A stretch of DNA of 16,180 nucleotides from an uncultured Pseudomonadota bacterium (GTDB taxonomy: Bacteria; Pseudomonadota; Gammaproteobacteria; Burkholderiales; Usitatibacteraceae): the NCBI GenBank assembly GCA_937898635.1, contig CALEJW010000208.1:1-16180 (forward strand), written 5' to 3'. The position numbers and the translations under genes are program-made. Shown here in pieces: positions 1-7,568 of the stretch (position 1 is its first letter; each line of letters begins with the position of its first letter). The notes beneath the pieces are model-generated. The model saw only the letters and a program-made list of their open reading frames with translations, had not been told where the DNA came from and searched no databases.

Positions 1-23
1 TGGCAACCCCGACGAACCCCATC

Positions 24-1124
24 ATGGCACCAGCAGCGGACGAAGCTTCCGCCTCCCGGGCCTCGCCCAGCATCGAGGAACTCCAGCTTCGCGGCATTTC
101 GCGCACCGTCGCGGAGATCCACTGGCTGCTCCTCATCCTCGTCCTCGTCTTCCTCATCTTCGGCGACTACGAGCGCGAGGTGGAACCCGCCATCTCCGCG
201 GGATGCTTCTTCTACGCCGCGTTCGTGATGAGCTTCCGCTACGCCTTCTTCTTCACGCGGGAGTCGCGCGCCAAGCTCGCCACCGAGACCTGGGCGATGA
301 TCGTCTTCATCACCTGGACCCTCGCCTTCGCGGGGGGGCTCAAGAGCCCGCTCCTCAGCACCTACCTGCTGCCGATCATCACTTCCGCCCTCACGCTGGG
401 CAAGGTGACCACCCTCCTCGAGGTCGCGGCCGTGGCGGCCTGCCATGCGTGGCTGGGGGAGAGCGTGGCGCAGGGCACCTTCCTCACCCTGTCCTTCGCC
501 GGCGCCGCGGCGGCGCAGCTCGCGCCCGTGGTGCTGGTCGCCTACATCGTCACGCTCTTCTCCACGGACATCCAGTTCGGGCTGAACCGGGCGCGGCTCC
601 TGTCGGAAATGGACGACCTCACGGGGGTCCTCAATACCCGCGGCTTCGCGATCGCCGCGACCCGCCTCTTCGGCCAGGCGGTGCGCTACGGGCGGCCGGC
701 CACGGTCCTCATGATCGACTCCGACAACCTCAAGGCCATCAACGACGCCCACGGCCACGACGCGGGCAACCGCCTGCTCTGCCAGGTGGCCCGCGTGACG
801 CGCACCGAGCTTCGCGGCACCGACGTGCTGGCGCGCTACGGCGGCGACGAGTTCATCGTGCTGCTCCCCGAGACGCCGCCCAAGGGCGCGCGGATCGTCG
901 CCGAGCGCATCCGCGAGATGATGGCGGGGCTGCCGCTGGAGGCCGACGGCCGCAGGATCGCCTGCACGGTGAGCATCGGCATGGCCTCCTTCCCGCAGGA
1001 CGGCGAGACGCTCGACGCCGTCGTGACGCGCGCCGACCGGGCGATGTACCACGCGAAAGGCAGCGGCCGGAACCGGGTCGTGGACTTCAACGAGGTCCGC
1101 CTCGCGTCCACGGCGCCCGCCTGA
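24..1124 (+). CDS. Membrane-bound diguanylate cyclase (GGDEF domain)
   Basis: Makes c-di-GMP from two GTP at the inner membrane. The first half (about residues 34-182) holds roughly six hydrophobic segments and matches no sensory domain I can name with certainty. A linker leads into a GGDEF domain (about 195-355). Visible motifs are DDLTGVLNTRGF (197-208), the metal and base-binding stretch IDSDNLKAIND (231-241, with D232), the signature RYGGDEF (271-277), and the late SIGMASFP and AD-RAMY-AK elements. An RGTD sequence (264-267) sits five residues before GGDEF, which is the allosteric I-site, so product inhibition is expected. No EAL domain follows. The start is uncertain: there is no clear Shine-Dalgarno before this ATG, and the frame stays open to the window edge, so the gene may begin upstream. 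It converges on the next gene with an 18 bp gap. Confidence 0.93.
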   Translation: MAPAADEASASRASPSIEELQLRGISRTVAEIHWLLLILVLVFLIFGDYEREVEPAISAGCFFYAAFVMSFRYAFFFTRESRAKLATETWAMIVFITWTLAFAGGLKSPLLSTYLLPIITSALTLGKVTTLLEVAAVAACHAWLGESVAQGTFLTLSFAGAAAAQLAPVVLVAYIVTLFSTDIQFGLNRARLLSEMDDLTGVLNTRGFAIAATRLFGQAVRYGRPATVLMIDSDNLKAINDAHGHDAGNRLLCQVARVTRTELRGTDVLARYGGDEFIVLLPETPPKGARIVAERIREMMAGLPLEADGRRIACTVSIGMASFPQDGETLDAVVTRADRAMYHAKGSGRNRVVDFNEVRLASTAPA

Positions 1125-1138
1125 GGGTCGCGGGACCC
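1125..1138. terminator. Short dyad between convergent genes (weak terminator candidate)
   Basis: GGGTC and GACCC are separated by GCGG and fill the gap between the diguanylate cyclase stop and the stop of the facing gene. The stem is only 5 bp and no T-run follows on either strand, so this is a weak candidate. Confidence 0.2.
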
Positions 1139-1142
1139 GCGC

Positions 1143-2309
1143 TCAGCGAAGCCCGCGCGCGGCGAGGGAGTCCATCAGCGCGCGGATGCCGAAGGTCCAC
1201 GGCGCGATGCGGTCGCTTCGGCCGACGCGGTTCACGAGAGCCCCGAGGCGGCCGTTCGAGATCGTGACGCGGTCGCCCGGATGGTGCGTGAAGCCCGCGC
1301 CCGGCGCGTCGCGGTCCATCACCGGCGCGAACATCGTCCCGCAGAAGAGCATGAGCCCGTCCGGGTGCTGGTGGTTTTCTCCCATCGCCTGGGTGACGAG
1401 TTCCAGCGGGTCGCGGCTGATGCGCGCCATGGAGCTCTCGCCCTCCAGGACGAAGCCGTCGTCGCCCCGCACCTCGAGCCGCACCACGGCCTCGCGAAGC
1501 TCCCCGAGCCCGTAGCCCGCGTCGAAGAGGCGGATGAAGGGGCCGATCGCGCAGGAGCCGTTGTTGTCCTTGCTCCGGCCCAGGAGGAGCGCGCTGCGTC
1601 CCTCGAAGTCGCGCAGGTTCACGTCGTTGCCGAGGGTGGCGCCGCGGATGCGCCCGGCGCTGTCCACCGCGAGCACCACCTCCGGCTCCGGGTTGTTCCA
1701 GGTGGAAGCCGGATGCAGCCCGATGTCCGCGCCGGTGCCGACCGAGGACATCGGCGCCGCCTTCGTGAAGATCTCCGCGTCGGGCCCGATGCCCACCTCG
1801 AGGTACTGCGACCACAGGCCCTTGGCGACGAGGAGCTCCTTGAGGCGCATGGCCTCGGCCGAGCCGGGCTTCATCCGCGCGAGATCCCCGCCCACGGCTT
1901 CGATCACCTGGCGGCGGATGCCCTCGGCGAGCGCGGGATCTCCCCTCGCCTGCTCCTCGATCACGCGCTCGAGGAGGCTCGCGGCGAAGGTGACGCCCGC
2001 CGCCTTCACCGGCTGCAGGTCGCAGGGGGCGAGGAGGTGGAGCATGCCGGGGGTGTGCGGGTTCGCGAGCGCCTCCGCGAGGCTCCCCACGGGACGCGGC
2101 GGCGCCGCGCGCACGGCGGCCGCGGGATCGGGGAGGTCGAGGAGCGCGCTCACGGTGGACGCCACCGCGGAGAGATCGAGGAGCGAGCCGTTTCGCACCG
2201 CGACCACCGCGGGGCCGCCGCGCGTTCCCGGCAGCCACGCCCGGCCGACGAGCGTGGCCGAGGCGGCATCGGCGGGAAGCGTCCCGGCGACGGTGGGGCT
2301 GGCATCCAT
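1143..2309 (-). CDS. Fumarylacetoacetate hydrolase (FAH) family protein
   Basis: 388 aa enzyme with the C-terminal FAH fold, a metal-dependent class acting on beta-dicarbonyl or 2-keto-acid substrates (hydrolases, hydratases/dehydratases, decarboxylases). The metal-ligand region is visible: WNNPEPEVVLAV (E208 and E210), then LGNDVNLRDFEGRSALL (227-242, D229), followed by the conserved stretch SKDNNGSCAIGPF (246-258). The N-terminal ~95 residues form the smaller cap-like part typical of the ~390 aa members. The start is the ATG at 2309, with GGAGG ten bases upstream; the frame is open much further, but only by GC bias. It is divergent from an amino-acid permease, so a role in breaking down an amino-acid or sugar-acid derivative is plausible. 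The substrate cannot be read from sequence; sugar-acid dehydratase is one alternative. Confidence 0.9.
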   Translation of the reverse strand: MDASPTVAGTLPADAASATLVGRAWLPGTRGGPAVVAVRNGSLLDLSAVASTVSALLDLPDPAAAVRAAPPRPVGSLAEALANPHTPGMLHLLAPCDLQPVKAAGVTFAASLLERVIEEQARGDPALAEGIRRQVIEAVGGDLARMKPGSAEAMRLKELLVAKGLWSQYLEVGIGPDAEIFTKAAPMSSVGTGADIGLHPASTWNNPEPEVVLAVDSAGRIRGATLGNDVNLRDFEGRSALLLGRSKDNNGSCAIGPFIRLFDAGYGLGELREAVVRLEVRGDDGFVLEGESSMARISRDPLELVTQAMGENHQHPDGLMLFCGTMFAPVMDRDAPGAGFTHHPGDRVTISNGRLGALVNRVGRSDRIAPWTFGIRALMDSLAARGLR

Positions 2310-2417
2310 GCGGCAGTTGCCTCCGCGGCGAAGTGGTCCGCACACTACCATCGATGAAGCTCCCCTGCCGGATGCCGGCGACCTTCCCGCGAACGCCCGG
2401 ACCCGGCGGCGCCCGCC
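2310..2417. promoter_or_regulatory. Divergent intergenic region, FAH-family gene / permease
   Basis: 108 bp between two divergent starts. For the minus gene there is a strong GGAGG ribosome site (about 2320-2324) and a possible -10, TAGTGT, read on the minus strand at 2347-2342, with no convincing -35. For the permease no good Shine-Dalgarno or promoter was recognised. Confidence 0.35.
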
Positions 2418-3764
2418 ATGACTAGCGGCGAGGCCGGGGGCGACCGCGCGGCGCCGCGGCGCCAGGTCGGCGTCTGGCAGGCGGTCTCCGTCTGCGTGGG
2501 CATGGTGATCGGCGCGGGCATCTTCCGCTCGCCGTCCGTCGTCGCCGCCAACGTGGACGGCGACGCCGCGCTCCTCCTCGCCTGGGCCTTCGGCGGCGCC
2601 ATGTCGCTCGCGGGCGCGCTGTGCTTCGCGGAGATGGCGGCGGCCTTTCCCGACACCGGCGGCGATTACCACTTCCTGCGCCGCGCGTTCGGCGCGCGCG
2701 CGGGCTTCCTCTTCGCGTGGTCGCGCTTCGCCGTGATCCACACGGGCTCCATGGCGATGCTCGCCTTCGTGTTCGGGGACTACCTCGCCGCCGTCGCCGA
2801 CCTCGGGCCCCACGGAAGCTCCGTGCTCGCCGCCCTCGCGATCGCCACCCTCGCCGCGCTCAACCTCGCGGGACTGCGCGCCGGGATCGGCACGCAGGTG
2901 GGGCTCATGGTCGTCGTGCTCGCGGGGCTCCTCGCCGTGGGCCTCGGGGGCATCGCGATCGCGCTCCGGGACCTGCCGCAGGCCGCGCCCGGAACCGGCG
3001 CGCTGCCGGCCGAAGCCCACCTCGGCACGGCGCTCGTCTTCGTCTTCCTCGCCTACGGCGGCTGGAGCGACGCGGCCACCCTCTCGGCGGAAATGCGCGA
3101 CGCGCGGCGCGGCATCGCGCGCGCGCTCGTGGCCGGCATGGCGATCGTCACCGCGCTCTATCTCCTCGCGAACTGGGCCTACCTGCGCGGCCTCGGCCTC
3201 GCCGGCATCGCGGCGAGCCAGGCGCCGGCGGCGGACCTGATGCTGCGGGCGCTGGGCCCCGCCGGCCGGGCCTTCATCGTCGCCGTGGTCGCGGTGACGG
3301 CGATCACCTCGATGAACGCGATCCTCATCGCCGGCGGGCGCACGACCTACGCCGCGGCGCGCGACACCGGGGGCCTCGGCGCGCTGGGCGAGTGGCACCT
3401 CGTCCGCGGCACGCCCGCCTGGGCCATCGTCGCCATGAGCGCCGTGGCGCTCGCGCTGGTGGCGCTGGGCACGTGGACCCGCACCGGCTTCGCGACCATG
3501 GTCGACTTCCTCTCGCCGGTGTACTGGTCCTTCCTCACGCTGAGCGGGGCCGCGGTGATCGTCCTGCGGCGGCGCTTCCCCGACGCGCCAAGGCCCTTCC
3601 GCGTGCCGGGCTATCCGTGGGTGCCCCTCGCGTTCATGGCGACGAGCGCGTACATGACCTGGGCGAGCGTGGCCTACGTTCGCGCGGGGACGGTCGCCGG
3701 GATCGCCCTCCTCGCCGCGGGGCTCGTCCTGCTCGCGATCGTGGAGCGGCGCGCGAAGCCTTGA
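2418..3764 (+). CDS. APC-superfamily amino-acid permease
   Basis: 448 aa integral membrane protein of the amino acid-polyamine-organocation superfamily, predicted to move an amino acid or a related amine across the inner membrane. The TM1 signature GMVIGAGIF is at 28-36, and the TM6 unwound region FVFLAYGGWSDAATLSAEM is preserved. About twelve hydrophobic segments span the protein. The loop RRRFPDAPRPFRVPGYPW near the C-terminus is characteristic of the L-type/LAT-like branch. The ATG at 2418 gives a short 15-residue cytoplasmic tail before TM1. It is followed after 55 bp by an mtfA-like gene in the same direction and is divergent from an FAH-family enzyme, which hints at uptake plus catabolism of one compound; that link is inference only. 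The substrate is unknown. Confidence 0.92.
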   Translation: MTSGEAGGDRAAPRRQVGVWQAVSVCVGMVIGAGIFRSPSVVAANVDGDAALLLAWAFGGAMSLAGALCFAEMAAAFPDTGGDYHFLRRAFGARAGFLFAWSRFAVIHTGSMAMLAFVFGDYLAAVADLGPHGSSVLAALAIATLAALNLAGLRAGIGTQVGLMVVVLAGLLAVGLGGIAIALRDLPQAAPGTGALPAEAHLGTALVFVFLAYGGWSDAATLSAEMRDARRGIARALVAGMAIVTALYLLANWAYLRGLGLAGIAASQAPAADLMLRALGPAGRAFIVAVVAVTAITSMNAILIAGGRTTYAAARDTGGLGALGEWHLVRGTPAWAIVAMSAVALALVALGTWTRTGFATMVDFLSPVYWSFLTLSGAAVIVLRRRFPDAPRPFRVPGYPWVPLAFMATSAYMTWASVAYVRAGTVAGIALLAAGLVLLAIVERRAKP

Positions 3765-3819
3765 AAGTCCGCCGCCCGGACCCCAACTGCAGCGGATCGA
3801 ACCGGACGAAGGGGACCTG

Positions 3820-4638
3820 ATGCTGCTCGGCGTCGTCGTGGGCCTGCCCCTGCTGGTGGCGGGCTGGATCGCGCTGCATCCCCGCTTCGTCGCCTGGCGG
3901 CGAAAGCGCCTGCGCGCGCGGCCGTTCCCGCCGGCGTGGCGCGCGATCCTCCGCCGCCGCGTGCCGCTCGCGCGAAGGCTCCCCTTTCCGCTTCGCCGCC
4001 AGCTCGAGGGCCACATCCAGGTCTTCCTCGCGGAGAAATCCTTCGCCGGCTGCGACGGCCTCGCGCTCACCGACGAGATGCGCGTGACGATCGCCGCGCA
4101 CGCGTGCCTGCTCCTTCTCGACCGCCCGGACCACTACTACCCGCGCCTCGCGCAGGTGCTCGTCTACCCGGGGCCCTTCGCGGTGTACCGCGAGCGGCGC
4201 GACGCGATCGGCCTCGTGCAGGACGAATACCGCGTGCTCTCGGGAGAATCCTGGTCGCACGGGCAGGTGGTCCTCTCCTGGCCCGACGTGCTCGAGGGCG
4301 CGGCGAACCCGGACGACGGGAGGAACGTCGCGATCCACGAGTTCGCCCACCAGCTCGACCAGGAGAAGGGGCACGCCAACGGCGCGCCGGACCTCGCCGG
4401 CTTCCAGCGCTACCCGCGCTGGTCGCGCGTGTTCGGGCTGGAGTACGAGGCGCTGCAGGCGCGGCTTCGCAACGCCGAGTCGGGCCTCCTCGATCCCTAC
4501 GCCGCGACGGACCCGGCGGAGTTCTTCGCGGTGTGCTCGGAAGCGTTCTTCGAGATGCCGCAGCGCATGGCGGCGGAGCATCCGGCGCTCTACGCGGAGC
4601 TCAGCCGCTACTACCGCGTCGATCCGCTCGCCTGGTAG
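3820..4638 (+). CDS. mtfA: MtfA-family zinc peptidase (M90)
   Basis: 272 aa protein matching the M90/MtfA family of zinc metallopeptidases. In E. coli, MtfA binds the glucose-PTS repressor Mlc (DgsA) and has aminopeptidase activity. The zinc motif is HEFAH at 173-177 (followed by QLD). The family segment DPAEFFAVCSEAFFE (231-245) should supply the third ligand, most likely E234. LALTDEMRVTIAAHACLLL and the VYPGPF segment are also typical. Unlike E. coli MtfA, residues 1-20 form a hydrophobic stretch followed by arginines, suggesting an N-terminal membrane anchor with the peptidase domain in the cytoplasm. A GGGGA ribosome site lies 6 bases before the ATG. Mlc is not expected in every organism carrying this family, so the physiological partner here is unknown. 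Confidence 0.9.
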   Translation: MLLGVVVGLPLLVAGWIALHPRFVAWRRKRLRARPFPPAWRAILRRRVPLARRLPFPLRRQLEGHIQVFLAEKSFAGCDGLALTDEMRVTIAAHACLLLLDRPDHYYPRLAQVLVYPGPFAVYRERRDAIGLVQDEYRVLSGESWSHGQVVLSWPDVLEGAANPDDGRNVAIHEFAHQLDQEKGHANGAPDLAGFQRYPRWSRVFGLEYEALQARLRNAESGLLDPYAATDPAEFFAVCSEAFFEMPQRMAAEHPALYAELSRYYRVDPLAW

Positions 4639-4672
4639 GCCGGGCGGCCCATGCGGCGCCCACAGGGGTAGC

Positions 4673-5434
4673 ATGGGAATCGCCATGCGCCTTCCCTGGC
4701 CCAAGTTCGTGCTCACCGTGCTCTGCCTGGGCGGTTACCCGGGAGAGCGCGTCGTGGCGGCCGAGGAGGCGGGGACCCGGGACGGGCGCTTCGCCGAGTT
4801 GCGCCGGGAGATGGTCTCGCGGCAACTGCGCAGCCGCGGCATCGCGGATGCGCGCGTGCTCGAAGCCATGGGCCGCGTGCCGCGCCACGAGTTCGTCCCG
4901 CCCGCGCTGCACCCGTCGGCCTACGGCGACTTCCCGCTGCCCATCGGGCACGGCCAGACCATCTCGCAGCCCTACATCGTCGCCTTCATGACGGAAGCGC
5001 TGCGGCCCCGGCCGACGGACCGCGTGCTCGAGATCGGCACGGGATCGGGCTACCAGGCGGCGGTGCTCGCCGGGCTCGTGGCCGAGGTCTTCACGATCGA
5101 GATCGTCGCGCCGCTGGGCGAGCGCGCCCGCCGCGACCTCGCGAGGCTGGGCTACGGCAACGTCCGCGTGCGCATCGGCGACGGCTACGAGGGCTGGCCC
5201 GAGCACGCGCCCTTCGACGCGATCATCGTCACCTGCTCGCCCGAGCACGTGCCCCGGCCCCTGGTGGAGCAGCTGAAGGACGGCGGTCGCATGATCATCC
5301 CCGTGGGCGAGGCGGGCATCGGCCAGGAGCTCTATCTCCTGGAAAAGCGCGGCGGCAAGGTCGTGCAGCGCGCGGTGATGCCGGTGCGCTTCGTGCCGAT
5401 GACCGGGCGCGCGCAGGAGCGCGGGACGCGCTAG
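4673..5434 (+). CDS. pcm: Protein-L-isoaspartate O-methyltransferase, possibly with export signal
   Basis: 253 aa SAM-dependent methyltransferase that repairs isoaspartyl residues in aged proteins. Hallmarks are HEFVPPALHPSAYGD (72-86), GHGQTISQPYIVAFM (93-107), and SAM motif I VLEIGTGSGYQAAVLA (118-133), with the FDAIIVT strand at 181-187. The family is usually about 205-215 aa. Here about 40 extra N-terminal residues include a hydrophobic run (FVLTVLCLGG, 12-21) and an AEEA-type stretch, which resembles a signal peptide or anchor. A second in-frame ATG at 4685 keeps that run. No strong Shine-Dalgarno is seen before either ATG. It lies 34 bp after mtfA on the same strand and converges on the WYL regulator. 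Confidence 0.92.
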   Translation: MGIAMRLPWPKFVLTVLCLGGYPGERVVAAEEAGTRDGRFAELRREMVSRQLRSRGIADARVLEAMGRVPRHEFVPPALHPSAYGDFPLPIGHGQTISQPYIVAFMTEALRPRPTDRVLEIGTGSGYQAAVLAGLVAEVFTIEIVAPLGERARRDLARLGYGNVRVRIGDGYEGWPEHAPFDAIIVTCSPEHVPRPLVEQLKDGGRMIIPVGEAGIGQELYLLEKRGGKVVQRAVMPVRFVPMTGRAQERGTR

Positions 5435-5452
5435 GCCCGCCGGGCGCAGGCC

Positions 5453-6400
5453 TCAGCCGTGCTGGGCCGCGAGCTCGCGCGCGAGCTCCGCAACCTTCGC
5501 GCGAAGGGCGAGCGGCTCGCGCACCTCGAAGCGGAACGGCAGGCGCAGGAGCTCGCGGGCGTACCACGCGAGATCGTCCGCCGCGCCGCGCAGCACCACG
5601 CCCTCCCCGCTCGCTTCCGGCACGCCCAGGGGGTTGAACACCTCGCGCCGGGCGCGCTCGAGATCCGTGTGCAGGAAGACCTCGACGGGATTCGCCCGCG
5701 GCAGGGTCGCGAGCGCGCGGGTGAGGTAGGCGGGCGCGTCGAAGCCCGCCGGGCGCTCGAAGGGATGATCCGTCGCCTCCGCGTGGGCGGTGCGGTCGAG
5801 CCGCAGCGTGCGAAGCCCCGCGCGCAGGTGGCAATGGCCCACCACGTACCAGCGGCCCGCGCGGAAGACGAGCCCGTAGACGTCGAAGTCGCGGGAGGTG
5901 AGCGCGCCGTCGGCGGCCCGGTACCGGAGCGACGCCGTCCTGCGCGCCTGCGCCGACTCGCTGAGAATCCTGAGAAGGCGCGCGTCGGCGTTCTCCCGCG
6001 CGTCCCCCGTCTGCAGCGCCACGCTCTCGCGCAGGGCGGCAATGGTCTTCCTCGGCGCACTCGGCAGCACGCGGTCGAGCTTCGCCTGCACGCTCTCGAT
6101 GGCGGGCGCCGACTGGGCGAGCCCCAGCCCGCGCGCGGCGATGAGGCCGAGCGAAAGCGCCTGCGCCTCCTCGTCGGTGAACATCATCGGCGGCAGCTTG
6201 AAGCCGGGCACGAGCCGGTAGCCGCCGAAGCGCCCCTGCTCCGTGGTGATGGGGATGCCCATCTCCTCCAGCATCGCGATGTAGCGCCGCAGGGTGCGCC
6301 GGTCCACTTCCACGCGCCGGGCGAGCTCCGCCCCCCCGATGAAGGCCTGGGACTGGAGGATCTCGAGGACGGCGAGGACCCGCGTGGTGGGATGGGACAT
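5453..6400 (-). CDS. WYL-domain transcriptional regulator (YafY type)
   Basis: 315 aa DNA-binding protein: N-terminal winged helix-turn-helix of the HTH_11/DeoR-like type (about 5-62, with AELARRVEVDRRTLRRYIAML at 24-44), a helical linker, then a WYL domain (about 145-205) and a C-terminal extension (WCX, about 235-310). The WYL signature reads RWYVVGHC (183-190) and is followed by RTLRLDR (197-203), the stretch thought to bind ligand or nucleic acid. Members act as transcriptional repressors or activators, often of a divergent gene. The ATG at 6400 is preceded by AAGGTGG. A dyad candidate operator lies 21-41 bp upstream, suggesting autoregulation. The gene that would normally be divergent appears to be only a fragment (see 6463-6548). 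Its 3' end nearly abuts pcm (18 bp). Confidence 0.92.
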   Translation of the reverse strand: MSHPTTRVLAVLEILQSQAFIGGAELARRVEVDRRTLRRYIAMLEEMGIPITTEQGRFGGYRLVPGFKLPPMMFTDEEAQALSLGLIAARGLGLAQSAPAIESVQAKLDRVLPSAPRKTIAALRESVALQTGDARENADARLLRILSESAQARRTASLRYRAADGALTSRDFDVYGLVFRAGRWYVVGHCHLRAGLRTLRLDRTAHAEATDHPFERPAGFDAPAYLTRALATLPRANPVEVFLHTDLERARREVFNPLGVPEASGEGVVLRGAADDLAWYARELLRLPFRFEVREPLALRAKVAELARELAAQHG

Positions 6401-6420
6401 AGCGCCACCTTACCCAGGAA

Positions 6421-6441
6421 CTAGGACAGGAATTGCCCTAG
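6421..6441. promoter_or_regulatory. Candidate WYL-regulator operator (21-bp dyad)
   Basis: An interrupted palindrome whose arms are CTAGGaCA and TGcCCTAG around a 5-base centre (GGAAT). Seven of eight arm positions pair. It sits 20 bp upstream of the regulator ATG, in the span where its promoter should lie, and also 21 bp before the ATG of the lipoprotein fragment. Symmetry, length and place fit an operator for a dimeric winged-helix regulator; binding itself is inferred. Confidence 0.5.
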
Positions 6442-6462
6442 ATCGCGCGTAGTGTACGCCGC

Positions 6463-6548
6463 ATGAGGAAACCCGCCAGCTTCGCCGCCTTCCTGCTGTT
6501 CCTCGCCGTGCTCTCCGCCGGCGGGTGCCAGCAATACGCCGCCGCCGC
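6463..6548 (+). pseudogene. Severed lipoprotein gene: signal peptide and lipobox only
   Basis: The ATG at 6463 opens a frame reading MRKPASFAAFLLFLAVLSA and then GGCQQYAAAA: a basic n-region, a 15-residue hydrophobic core and a lipobox LSAGGC with the acylated cysteine at residue 24. This is a good signal peptidase II substrate. After about 29 codons the frame meets the stop codon of the minus-strand quinone oxidoreductase at 6549. It then continues antisense through that gene to a stop at 6945, with no lipoprotein-like sequence. The likeliest reading is the 5' remnant of a gene once divergent from the WYL regulator, cut off by a deletion. Alternatives are a genuine small lipoprotein with an antisense-overlapping tail, or chance. 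No Shine-Dalgarno is visible. A possible -10 (TAGTGT, 6450-6455) is only 8 bases upstream. Confidence 0.4.
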
Positions 6549-7529
6549 TCAGCCCACCGTCAGGACGATCTTGCCGATGTGCGCCCCGGACTCCATCAGG
6601 GCATGGGCTTTCGCCGCGTCCGCCAGCGGGAAGGTGGCGTGGATGACGGGCTTGATCCGCCCGGATTCGAGGAGCGGCCAGATGCGCGCCTTCAGGTCGC
6701 GCGCGACCTCGCCCTTGAAGGCCACGGGCCGCGGCCGGAGCGTTCCCCCGGTGATCGTGATGCGCCGGCGCAGGATCGGGTCGAAGGGCACCTCGCCCTT
6801 GGCCCCCCCGAGGAGGGCGAGGATCACGATGCGCCCGTCGTCGGCGACGGCCTCGATGTCGCGCTTCACGTACTCGCCGGCGACCATGTCGAGGATCACG
6901 TCCACGCCGCGGCCCTTGGTGAGGGCCTTCACTTCCTTCGCGTAGTCCTGTGTCTTGTAGTTGATGGCCATGTCGGCGCCGAGCGCCTCGCAGGCGCGGC
7001 ACTTCTCGTCCGTGCCCGCCGTGACGAACACGGTGTGGCCCAGCGCCTTCGCCATCTGGATCGCGGTGACGCCGATGCCGCTCGATCCCCCGTGCACGAG
7101 GAGCGTCTCGCCCTCGGCGAGCCGTCCCCTTCCCCACACCATGCTCCAGACGGTGAAGAAGGTCTCGGGGAGCGAAGCAGCTTCGACCATCGTGAGGCCC
7201 CTGGGGACCGGCAGGCACTGCTCGGCGGGGACGTTGGCGAATTGCGCGTAGCCGCCGCCCGCGAGGAGCGCGCAGACCTCGTCGCCCACCTTGAACTGCG
7301 TGACGCCCTCGCCCAGCGCGACGATCTTCCCCGCCACTTCGAGGCCGGGAATGTCGGAGGCGCCCGGCGGGACCGGGTAGCGGCCGCGGCGCTGCAGGAC
7401 ATCGGGGCGGTTGATGCCGGCGGCCTTCACCTCGACCAGGACTTCGCCGGGGGCGGGAACGGGCGTGGGGCGTTCGGTGGGCTGGAGGACTTCGGGTTCG
7501 CCGGGGGTGGTGATCTCGATCGCTTTCAT
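6549..7529 (-). CDS. NAD(P)H:quinone oxidoreductase, PIG3/QOR type (zinc-free MDR)
   Basis: 326 aa medium-chain dehydrogenase/reductase of the quinone-oxidoreductase branch closest in flavour to TP53I3/PIG3, reducing quinones or enones with NADPH in the cytoplasm. It shows the GroES-like N-terminal domain with VLVEVKAAGINRPDVLQRRG (30-49), GLEVAGKI-ALGEGV, and the Rossmann loop HGGSSGIGVTAIQMAKALG (146-164). The catalytic-zinc cysteine and histidine ligands of alcohol dehydrogenases are absent. The start is placed at the ATG giving MKAIEITTPG because family members begin there. An in-frame ATG ten codons earlier (7559) lies 9 bp after the mddA stop with a weak GGCGG before it, so translational coupling from 7559 is the alternative. 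It is last in a minus-strand row after the MddA-like gene. Confidence 0.9.
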   Translation of the reverse strand: MKAIEITTPGEPEVLQPTERPTPVPAPGEVLVEVKAAGINRPDVLQRRGRYPVPPGASDIPGLEVAGKIVALGEGVTQFKVGDEVCALLAGGGYAQFANVPAEQCLPVPRGLTMVEAASLPETFFTVWSMVWGRGRLAEGETLLVHGGSSGIGVTAIQMAKALGHTVFVTAGTDEKCRACEALGADMAINYKTQDYAKEVKALTKGRGVDVILDMVAGEYVKRDIEAVADDGRIVILALLGGAKGEVPFDPILRRRITITGGTLRPRPVAFKGEVARDLKARIWPLLESGRIKPVIHATFPLADAAKAHALMESGAHIGKIVLTVG

Positions 7530-7568
7530 CTTCGTGGGCGCTGTTTCGCAGGCGCCCATTATCCGCCA

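Noticed and set aside
2310..4070. Minus-strand frame that extends the FAH-family gene by nearly 600 codons across the permease
   Set aside because: The extension is antisense to a clear APC permease and to mtfA, is Arg/Gly/Ala-rich nonsense, and a GGAGG-ATG start exists at 2309. It is a product of high GC content.
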